This document shows, one piece after another, positions 49,301 through 57,548 of a stretch of DNA of 64,000 nt. Origin of the DNA: Hamiltosporidium tvaerminnensis (Eukaryota; Microsporidia; Dubosqiidae); contig JAKIMF020000007.1 in assembly GCA_022605425.2 (NCBI GenBank), positions 992,001 through 1,056,000 on the forward strand, given 5' to 3'. The notes below the pieces were generated by a model. The model ran no database searches. It saw nothing but the letters and a program-made list of their open reading frames with translations, and was not told the origin of the DNA. The translations under genes and the position numbers were made by a program. Numbering within the stretch: position 1 is the stretch's first letter; each line of letters opens with the position of its first letter.

Positions 49301-50138
49301 ATTTTCTTTACGTTTTGCCTCGTCATAGCATACCTGGGCTGCCTGGATTATCCGTGCCACTGCAGTTATCGTCATCGGCACATAAGAATCAGCATACTCA
49401 CCGATAATTCGATTAATAAGGTCCAAAACTTTTTTGTCAACAAATTCACTTGGAAGCTTTCGAGTTAGAACCACCGCATTTTCGATTTCCTTCTCCGAGA
49501 TTTGTTTGATTTTACGCAAAAAGTTATCTCTCAAGTTTATGTACTCCGTGGTGTCAGTCAGGGTGCATGGCTCAGTGAGACAAGTGGCGATTCTACGTCG
49601 CTCTCCATTCTCTTCTTGCCTTATTTCCATTTCTGCTTCATTTTGTGCGAGTTTTTTAAACGCATCGATATCTAATGTGCAGCCAAATTTCTCATTATAG
49701 TACCTCAGAGTAGCGGGCCAGCCATTTCTGGGCCTTCTCTTAAACTTTCTTTGAAATGCTAGAATAGCAGATTTATGTTATTCTTGCTCTACGACAGTGA
49801 CAGAGTCAAGTATTGAGTGCAATACTATCAGTCGATTTCCTTCTAGAATGGCATCTGTATTGAGGTTTGTCCCGCCGTTGGCTGGTCTACACACAGTGGC
49901 ATCGGTACCGGAAAACGAGGGTATGGTGTCAACCAAGTAGACTGGACTAGTCTGGCAACTACTGCTTGGTGGTTGGTGGGTGGTGTCATGGAAGGTCGGT
50001 GGAGGTGGTAGTCTCTCGTATAGCATTGCTACATCTACATCACACATTAAAATCTCTCCTGCACTGTTCTCCAGGTGCTTTACGGCCTTTATTTTTTCAT
50101 TTTTTATATTTTTGCTCTACTTTTTTTCTTCTACCCAG
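46364..50138 (-). mobile_element. full-length R4-type non-LTR retrotransposon, decayed
   Basis: A 3.8-kb element read on the minus strand with an apparent 5' leader (50048-50138), N-terminal region, reverse transcriptase, CCHC knuckle, restriction-like endonuclease and a 3' end in TTTTATTAAATAG-like sequence. TTTAATTTAATCTA at 46350-46363 and TTTAATTTCATCTA at 50139-50152 (13 of 14 identical) look like an aged target-site duplication, which sets the edges. It is the only near-complete copy of this family that can be read through, but it is interrupted by several stops and frameshifts. Confidence 0.85.
46400..50047 (-). pseudogene. R4/Dong-type retrotransposon polyprotein, broken
   Basis: In order from the ATG at 50047: a Pro/Ser-rich N-terminus; an in-frame TAA at 49778; a charged region around the ATG at 49630; an in-frame TGA at 49286; then the reverse transcriptase at 49198-47834 with GSDYRPITCMSNLYKL, ATWIDVKKAYDSIDH, ILQRDSLSPLLF and the catalytic FIDDLKLLA box. 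A one-base gain in a T run near 47848 and a one-base loss near 47494 shift frame. The CCHC knuckle (CQHCRKSGKTVEHLATRC) and RPDIFFLNKKKDKITLIE endonuclease signature follow, with another frame break near 46885. FxDDLK plus knuckle plus RPD-X14-E places it in the R2/R4/Dong group of non-LTR elements. It is not functional as read. Confidence 0.88.
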
Positions 50139-50152
50139 TTTAATTTCATCTA

Positions 50153-50352
50153 AATATTAAATTCATTTATATATTTGGAATAAAAGCTCCGATTTCGGTC
50201 ATGGTTGCTAAATCTTGGTGCCTTAAAATTTATATTTATATTTTTACTTAAATTTTCTTATTTATTAAGTATACGTGTAACAAGGTAACTTTGTTCATGT
50301 CTTTCATCTTCATGTCTAAAATCCCCGTAGTATTTCTTTAAATTTACTAATA
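50153..50352. other. short spacer between R4-type and mariner elements
   Basis: Between the retrotransposon duplication and the mariner left end; no feature seen except the TA target dinucleotide at 50351-50352. Confidence 0.5.
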
Positions 50353-50383
50353 CTCCCTCTGTCCGGAAATATGGTATACATTT
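50353..50383 (+). repeat. mariner left terminal inverted repeat
   Basis: Begins CTCCCTCTGTCCGGAAATAT and is the exact reverse complement of 52079-52109. It follows a TA dinucleotide. Confidence 0.93.
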
Positions 50384-50574
50384 CAAAAAAAACCGTAGAT
50401 TATCGTGAATATAAAAAATAAATAGGCAACCGTCATGACATTGTCATAGTAAATATTCATGACAATATAACCTAAAATTTTTGACTTTAGTAATATTATT
50501 CTTAGTTAAAAAGTTGCCGCTCAAACATCAGTGTTTCTTAAGGTAAAAAAAAATAGTGCCGCTGCAAGACGAAT

Positions 50575-51912
50575 ATGGAAAATGTGGAAGAAAATTTGTT
50601 AAATTCAGAAAAAAGAGATTCAAAATATAAACAGTTAACTAAAGAACAACGTCAAGGTATTTTAGAAAAATTATTACAGCAGATGAAGGAGAATAAGTTA
50701 AAACACGGTGCCATCAACAAAGTTTCTTATGCCTTTCAAGTTTCCCGGCTAACCGTTAGCAGAATTTGGCATGCAGCACAAACTCAATACAGAAAAGGCA
50801 AGATATGTGCCGATGTTTCTTCAAAAAAGAAAAAAAAGGTGCGGAAGAAAACCTAAAGAATATTCGAACAAATTAGCGCAAATAAATAATACGCCATTAA
50901 ATCGTCAAGGAACGCCCCGCAGTCTTTTCTTTGCAATTGATATTCAAAAATCAACTTTGTTTGATATATTCAAGTCGGGAAAGTATATCAAGAGAATATC
51001 TTCTACAGTTAAACCAACTTTAACAGATAAAAATAAAATGGACAGATTGAAATTTTGCTTGTCTAAAGTAAATCTTGCTAATAATGGAGATTTGCTTTTT
51101 GATGATTTGTACGACTACGTTCACATTGATGAAAAGTGGTTTTATCTAACTAAAGTTAAGCGCTCTTATTACTTAATGTTAAACGAAGAAAACCCGGAGA
51201 GAAACTGCAAAAGTAAGCGATTTATTACGAAAAAATGTTCATGGCTGCAGTAGCTCGACCACGCTATGATGCACATCGAAAGCTTTATTTTGATGGGAAA
51301 ATTGGAATATGGCCATTTGTTTATCAAGAACCACCTCGAAGAAATTCTAAGAATAGGGCTAAAGGTACAATGATAACAAAAAATGTGGAATCTGTTGCAG
51401 CAGTACATTGCAAAAACATGATCATTGATAATGTAATTCCCGCAATTAAATCTAAATTTCCGCCAGCAGACAAAAAGAAAATACTTTACGTACAACAAGA
51501 CAATGCAAAACCCCATTTTTCTGATAATGATGCAGATATTGTCGCTCTTGGTTCTGCTGATGACTGGAATATTAAATTCAAGGCGCAACCGGCAAATAGC
51601 CCCGATTTAAATGTTCTTTATTTAGGTTTTTTCAACTCCATACAATCGCTGCAACATGAAGCTTCGCCACACACAATTGACGAATAAATAAATTGTGTTC
51701 AAGATGCATTTCATCAATTAGAAGCTAATACTCTCGATAACGTTTTTACAACATTGCAAGCATGTATGGAGTCAATTATGTTAGCAGATGGAGGAAATGG
51801 CTATAAAATACCTCATATAAGTAAAGGAAAACTTCGTCGCGAAGGTCGACTGCTAGAAAAATATGTATGTTCGAAACAATCATACGTTAAAGCCAAATCA
51901 AATTCCGAGTGA
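50575..51912 (+). pseudogene. mariner-like transposase, inactivated
   Basis: Starts at the ATG at 50575 with an N-terminal helix-turn-helix region (LTKEQRQGILEKLLQQ, YAFQVSRLTVSRIWHAAQ). The catalytic domain carries HIDEKWFY (first Asp at 51128-51130), VQQDNAKPH (second Asp at 51499-51501) and NSPDLNVLYLGFFNSIQSLQ. The third catalytic residue expected 39 residues after the second is Tyr (TAT at 51619-51621) where relatives have Asp. Two frame changes occur in A-rich runs (about 50825-50840 and about 51229), and a TAA at 51685 interrupts the last part, which continues in frame to 51912. Catalytically dead on several counts. The element could have been moved only by an intact relative elsewhere. 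Confidence 0.92.
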
Positions 51913-52042
51913 ACTTATTAATTTTAATATGTATTTTTTTAAATTTTATTTAATATTTGCATTAATATTTATTAAAATGTTCGAAATAAAGGTAATAAAT
52001 AAACTTGTCATGTACATTTTTTGATTTATTTTATTTTTTCGC

Positions 52043-52109
52043 AAATGTATACCATATTTCCGGACAAAAAAATCGCTAAAATGTATACCATATTTCCGGA
52101 CAGAGGGAG
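52043..52109 (-). repeat. mariner right terminal repeat with internal duplicate
   Basis: The outer inverted repeat is 52079-52109. Immediately inside it, from 52043, AATGTATACCATATTTCCGG and the next bases appear again in the same orientation, separated by an AAAAAAATCGCTAAA-type spacer. The left end shows no second copy. Confidence 0.85.
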
Positions 52110-52155
52110 TAATATTTAAAAAATTATAAAACAAAAGAAGAATCCATTTTTTTAT

Positions 52156-52773
52156 TTATATCAACTTTTTACGCATAAAGAACTTTTTCATACGATTTAC
52201 GTGTACTACATTAAAGAAAATAAAAAGCAAAAGTGTTAAAACAGAAACATAAAGAGAACTGGCTACAAGCTTATTAAAATTACCAATCCACATATTTAAG
52301 GTATTTGTAACCACCTCAGTCTCAATAGTAGCATCATGTAGAAGTTTTTGTAAATTGGTAAGTGCAGCAATAGCAGGTTCAACACGAACACCTTTTGCAA
52401 CTTCTTTGTTAAAAGTATCAAATTGAGAATCAAATTTCAATTCAATACGAGGTACATAATTATTAGGAACATGTGAATTATCAATTTGTTTACGTTTCAT
52501 ATAAATCAATATGGTTTGAGCTTCGTATGTATTGAATGAAAAATGTGTTTCTTTGTTTGGTGGAAGAGAAGTATTGTGTAGATAATACTTACCCTCGTCT
52601 TCTGTTGAAATTATCACTTCAAATGATTCTCCTATTACGTTTAATGGTGTAAAATGGCCTTGGCATATTTGATTTTCTATTAAATCAATTTTTATTGTCA
52701 AATTATCCATTCTATTTTCAAAATGAAAAATTACTGCCATTGTAATGTTAAGCAAAAATAAGAAATATATCAT
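52156..52773 (-). CDS. p24/EMP24-family ER-Golgi cargo receptor
   Basis: 205 codons with the p24 family layout. A signal peptide (MIYFLFLLNITMAVIF) is followed by a GOLD-type beta domain (about 20-110), which begins with FHFENRMDNLTIKI and includes CQGHF. A coiled-coil region (about 115-165, LTNLQKLLHDATIETEV) leads to one membrane segment (about 172-193) and a cytosolic tail KKFFMRKKLI. The tail has both an FF motif and a C-terminal KKxx signal (KKLI), the known COPII and COPI sorting signals of p24 proteins, which cycle between ER and Golgi and help load secretory cargo. The ATG at 52773 is chosen because AAACCCTTGAAA precedes it; two further codons upstream are open only from TTG. Three full 73-bp tandem repeats and a fourth partial one lie 70 bp upstream. 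Which p24 subfamily it is (alpha, beta, gamma, delta) I cannot say. Confidence 0.88.
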   Translation of the reverse strand: MIYFLFLLNITMAVIFHFENRMDNLTIKIDLIENQICQGHFTPLNVIGESFEVIISTEDEGKYYLHNTSLPPNKETHFSFNTYEAQTILIYMKRKQIDNSHVPNNYVPRIELKFDSQFDTFNKEVAKGVRVEPAIAALTNLQKLLHDATIETEVVTNTLNMWIGNFNKLVASSLYVSVLTLLLFIFFNVVHVNRMKKFFMRKKLI

Positions 52774-52790
52774 TTTCAAGGGTTTAATTT
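52774..52790 (-). promoter_or_regulatory. CCC-type start-codon context of the p24 gene
   Basis: On the minus strand AAACCCTTGAAA directly precedes the ATG, with the C triplet at 52780-52782. It is almost the same as the P0 context and decides the start codon. Confidence 0.6.
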
Positions 52791-52842
52791 TTTATTTTTA
52801 TAAAAAGAAAAATTATTAAAGATTTTGGAAAATTTTTATCAT

Positions 52843-53120
52843 GAAGGTATGAAGGTTACATTTTTTATTTGTACGAGATAAAGTAGAAAAACGAATTACA
52901 TGAATTATTATTTAGGAAGGTATGAAGGTTACATTTTTTATTTGTACGAGATAAAGTAGAAAAACGAATTACATGAATTATTATTTAGGAAGGTATGAAG
53001 GTTACATTTTTTATTCATACGAGATAAAGTAGAAAAACGAATTACATGAATTATTATTTAGGAAGGTATGAAAATTACATTTTTTATTTATATGAGATAA
53101 AGTAGAAAAACGAATAACAT
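52843..53120. repeat. 73-bp tandem repeat upstream of the p24 gene
   Basis: GAAGGTATGAA begins units at 52843, 52916, 52989 and 53062, an exact 73-bp period. The first three are nearly identical and the fourth is slightly changed (GAAAATTACA for GAAGGTTACA) and ends near 53120. On the gene strand each unit carries AACCTTCATACC, which resembles the start-proximal ACCCTT motif. The array lies 70 bp before the ATG, in likely promoter territory. Confidence 0.9.
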
Positions 53121-53541
53121 GGAAATATATAAATTTAAAAGTTTACTGTATATGATATATATTAAAAAAAGAGAAAAATAAAAAATAAGTTTGAAATTAT
53201 TATTTTATTAAAAAATATAGACAAGGAATACCACTCTTGGGAATTGTTTTAAGTTTGTATTTTTAGCAATATAAAGGAGTAAATTCATTGTAAGCATATA
53301 TGAAATATAGATTGCATGTGAATTTCAGAATTTTTTTATATCATTTTATGAAAAAAAAATCAAAATTTATTTTTTTTGAAGAAAAATTTTATTATAAAAT
53401 ACTTATGAATTTAATAGAATTCCAGTTTAAAAAAGTTGTTTTTATTCTTTTAATATTTTATTTTATCTCTTTAACCTAATTACATTCTTTTATAAATTCA
53501 ACTCTTGATTTATGATTATTATCAATTTTCTAATTTGGCTA
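53121..53541. other. AT-rich spacer
   Basis: Spacer between the promoter repeats of the p24 gene and the family A copy; nothing else is visible. Confidence 0.5.
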
Positions 53542-53553
53542 CCCCATCGCAAA

Positions 53554-54283
53554 TCTTTATTTAAAAGTATCACATCTTTTTTAAAATAGTGGCAAGTGTT
53601 ATATTTGTTTTTATGACATTAACGCAGTTCTAGGTTTAACATAAATAACTGCTACCCCAACACTCCTTCGGTAACCCCTGCGATACCTACGTCCCAAAGC
53701 CTTTCATCTACCAGGTGGTTAGAACCTAATTAATAGGCGAGGCAGTTGCCCGGAGTTCGTTAATGTCCGTTGCATGGAGTGTGATCGAAGGCCGAAGCCC
53801 CCCCTGGGCTCCCCCAAGACTATGCAGCATTCCCACTTACTCTACACTTTCTGAACCCAATAAACTTCTAGCTAAGGTATATTTCAGAGACTTACATGAG
53901 GTCCACCTAGACAGTGCAATGCCATACCAACAGGTATAACCTGCTACTTAGCTCTCCCGGCTTTAAATGGGTTTTATTTTTATATCTCCCAGGCGCTAAG
54001 TCTTCTAACCCGAGTGAGCAAGGCTAGGTTTCCATGCTTTTACATGGCAATTACCTACATGTTCAGCTGCGGTCTGCAATCTGGTTACATAAAAAACTAC
54101 AAATAAATTTGTAGAAAAATTTTCGCTATTTCTTAGACCTCTCCTCCTCATAACAACTTCCCTGTAACAACCAAAGATGTAGTGTGGTTTTATTCCCACC
54201 AAAAATCCAAACAATGATCTCATACCAGTTTCACACACTCATTGCCAAGCCGAAAGTTTTTTATGTGGTTATCCTCCCTCCAC
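53554..54283 (-). mobile_element. family A repeat, copy A9 (young, with target duplication)
   Basis: The clearest copy: 730 bp flanked by a perfect 12-bp duplication CCCCATCGCAAA at 53542-53553 and 54284-54295. The duplicated site is GC-richer than the background, so chance is unlikely. It is nearly identical to A1 and A3. The minus-strand tail is CTTTTAAATAAAGA. It carries the same minus-strand 77-codon frame (54005-54238). Confidence 0.9.
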
Positions 54284-54339
54284 CCCCATCGCAAACAAAC
54301 AAATTTTATTTTATTTTGATATTTTAATATTTCCTCTAC

Positions 54340-55045
54340 GTTAATTGCTTGTTTTAAAGGAATAAAGGTTATTCCTGTTCTCGGCCTTTATAATAACACC
54401 TATTAGCCCTCTTTCTCAGTTCTCTTAGACATTTGATCAACTGAAATTATAGAATGATTTAAATGAATCTGTAATCTAATTATACATTATTAGATTTATA
54501 TATCATAATTACTTTATAATGAATTCAGGAATTACATTAAGGTTTGTGGCTTTATTTTTTTGTGAAATTTCGCTTTAAAATATCTTTTAAAATCTTTAAT
54601 TTTAGATTTTTAAAAAGAGACAGTCAAATTGCTTTTTATAATCCTTCAAATGCTCTTCTATTATCCGTTAATACTGTATTATATGTTTTTTTATGGAAAT
54701 TTCATTAAATTTTAAAGAAATATTTTTAGAATTTAAAATTTCTAAAAAATAGGTTTATATATGTTTAATACGTTAAGGTTTCTAAAATCTATTTTGCAAA
54801 ATATATAAAAACATAATACTTTTTATAATTCACAAAATTATTTCAAAATTAAAACTAAATTTAAACTGTTCATTTTAATTTGGGTTATAAGTTATTTTTG
54901 TTTCTTTAATAACTGAAATGAATCTTAAGGTGTGTTTCCTACTTCTATAGGTGTTATCATGTTTAATTTATTATTTAAATTAAATATAACAGATCTCTCA
55001 GTTTTAATTTTAGTGTGGGAATTAGAAAATTTTTAGAATTAAAAA
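54340..55045 (-). mobile_element. relic of R4-type retrotransposon C-terminal end
   Basis: Diverged minus-strand match to the R4-type 3' coding end: TATAATAACACCTATTAGCCC near 54388 (cf. the ATAATAACACCCATTGACGC word), TCAGTTCTCTTAGACATTTGAT near 54416, and later TTCCTACTTCTATAGGTGTTATC near 54936 and CTCAGTTTTAATTTTAGTGTGG near 54996 (shared cores under 20 bases). The middle is too changed to follow. It lies 57 bp beyond family A9, in the same orientation. Confidence 0.6.
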
Positions 55046-55605
55046 AAAAAACAATACAAATTATCGTTCTATTTACTATGATATTTTTTGAGAATTTAAC
55101 ACAATTCGAAACTATTATATGTGATAAAAACATATGAAAAATGTATTTTGCCAATGATCTAGTTTTTCAAAGCAAATTTTTTAAATTGTGTGTTTCAAAT
55201 AATGAAATGTGCATATTAATTCTATATTATGGAAAATATTTCGACATATTTTAAATATGAGATTAACTATATTTAAATTGTTTTTTTATTATTAATTTGA
55301 ATCAGAAATTTGGCAATTTGATAATAAAATAACTTTTACACATAATTGAGATTCGAATATTTTTTTGGATATAGTTTTTAAATATTTTTGTTGTATTAAA
55401 ACTTCAATTTATGTTGTTTTCAAAACTAAGACGAAAATTTTACAGAGGAAATTCCGGAAAAATAAACCATAAGGCTGAAATAGGATTCTTGAGTAAAATC
55501 ATCTCAACACTGATAGGTAAAAAAGGAATGGAAAAAGTATGTAAGTAAAATTATACGTAAATTTAGACGAAGATTTTATATTTTGGAACTAAAGTATTTA
55601 TTTTA
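55046..55605. other. intergenic, 3' flank of the gene that follows
   Basis: AT-rich. Near 55500-55550 are words shared with 42095-42160 (ACACTGATAGGTAAAAAA). No gene. Confidence 0.45.
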
Positions 55606-57539
55606 TTATATAAAGTTTCTCTCTATAATATCAACCAACTTATAATAATGTTCATCATAATATTTATCACTACATGCTACTGAATATTTCATTTCTTTGG
55701 TGGCTACGTCACAAGAAATAAACAGATAGTGTTCTACTGGTACAGAGTAATTATTATACATGGTTTTGATAATAAGTAAAAGCTCATTTGAAGGATTTTG
55801 AAATATTTGTGATATTGTTTTTGGCGCTCTCACATGAGAATAACCATTTTTTAACGTTTTATTAAGGATTTCTTTAGCAATTTTACATGAATCTGAGGAG
55901 TTGAAAGTTGATAATCTTAGAGGAAATTTAAAATTAATGATGTCTCGGGTCGCTATTCTGCTTTTTGGGTTTATTATAAATACAAGGTTTTCTTTTTTCA
56001 CACTTTTGGTTTCGAAATCAAAAAATTTGACACGGCAATTCTGTGTACGAAAATATTCTTCGATCTCATTTTGTACATTTTTCTTTTTTTCTAAAAATTT
56101 TTCGTCTAATTTTGGTAACCAAGATTTTATTTGAACTACATTTTCACGAACGAGTTCATCATTTACTACCAAACCTTCTTCGATACCTATTTTTTCTACT
56201 TCTAAAATATTTCTATCGTTTAGATTTACACTTTGAGAAAAAATAAATTTTCTTAAATTCGCAAAAAAAGCTTCTAAGTTAAATTTAGGAAATTCTTCGT
56301 CGTGATTCGGGGTGCCATATATTGTATTTACATCTGCTACGTATTTAAGATTTTTATCTTTGTCGAAAATAAAATAAAACATGAATTCTTGTGAGTTAGT
56401 AGTGTGTAAAAGTAAAATTCGTAAATCTTAAACTCTTCTGATCCGTTTCTTATTGTGTCGTAAAGTCTGTGACTAGAATCAACAAGATTAAAATGAATCT
56501 TATAAAATAGACAACGATATACGAATTCCGATCCGGAATTGAACTTCAAAGATTGAATTTCAAGATCTTTAATTGATAAATTACTATAAACTGTTTTTTT
56601 CCTTGGATTTTTATTTAGATTCATTTCTAATTTATCAAAAAATATTGATAAAGGTCGTTTATCTTTGTCATACTTTTCAATCTTTGTATCTGAAGTTTGA
56701 AAATTCTTGAAATTATACGAAATATCGATAAAGACCTTATATATAATCATTTTTCGCTTAAAAAATTCCAATATATCTAATTTTGGAACACCTTTATCAT
56801 CATTTTCAATCAAAACTTCTTTTCTAACATAAACCAACATATTTTTTGAATCAATATGTAAAATGCTTTGTTGTTTTATCATCATGTCTATATATGCAAT
56901 ATCGTAGCTATTTAATTTACAATCAGCTATTGTAATTAAAAATTTCTCATTGTTTTCATCTTTAGAGCGATTATTTATTGTGTTTTCAATTTTCTCAGTC
57001 ACATTCAATAGATTTTCTTTATTCAAACATATTTCCCCAAATACTTCAAACTCGATTCCCATTTTATCATTTGTAACGTAAAATTTACACTCATCGTTTA
57101 TTTCAGCAATAATATTTTCATATGCAGTAATATGATCATCATACTTTTTAATCTTTTCCAAATAATTTGAATATTTTAAATAATTATAATGAGAATTTAT
57201 CAAAGAACCTGGATGTAGTAACTTTAAAGTATTGTATTTTAATACAGATACTCTTAATTCTTCTGTATTTTTAAATGCCTCTTCTGCCATCTCCGAGATT
57301 ATTTTTGTGCTTTGGTTTTCAATATTTTTTATGACAAAAAAGAGTTTCTTATTAAAATCATTAAAACTTCTTTCTTTTTTATCTATATTTTTTGTAATTG
57401 CCTTCATTATATTATCTTCTATAAATTGATAATTTGGCAAAACATCTGATATTTCTTCAAACATAGCTGAATCGTTGTTACACCAAATTTGAAATGAAAA
57501 TAATACAAGGAAATGTAGATTTGTAAAAATGAATTTCAT
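55606..57539 (-). pseudogene. secreted protein gene split by a frameshift, unknown function
   Basis: Two minus-strand frames overlap by 46 bases. The first (ATG 57539, about 400 codons, stop at 56337) starts with a signal peptide, MKFIFTNLHFLVLFSFQIWC, and then a helical, Lys/Glu/Asn-rich region. The second (258 codons from the ATG at 56382 to 55606) is acidic/basic and ends YYKLVDIIERNFI. The second frame is open upstream of its ATG across the overlap, and FYTLLTHKN in the first frame passes naturally to FYFIFDKDKNLKYVADVN in the second, so one protein of about 650 residues broken by a single-base indel near 56385 is the simplest reading. Two separate overlapping genes are the alternative; the second has no signal peptide. 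No family is recognised, and no C/G triplet precedes the 57539 start, unlike other genes here. Confidence 0.6.
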
Positions 57540-57548
57540 AAAAATCAA

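Larger units (their letters stand above)
50353..52109 (+). mobile_element. plant-type mariner-like DNA transposon (DD39D group)
   Basis: A 1,757-bp element with perfect terminal inverted repeats of about 31 bp (50353-50383 and 52079-52109, outer word CTCCCTCTGTCCGG) and a TA duplication at both sides (50351-50352, 52110-52111). It encodes one broken transposase on the plus strand. The CTCCCTC termini and the QQDNAKPH and SPDLNVL..LGFFNSIQ words are those of the plant/oomycete mariner lineage, not of the animal mauritiana-type. Just inside the right end, 52043-52076 holds a second copy of the inner part of the repeat. Confidence 0.93.
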
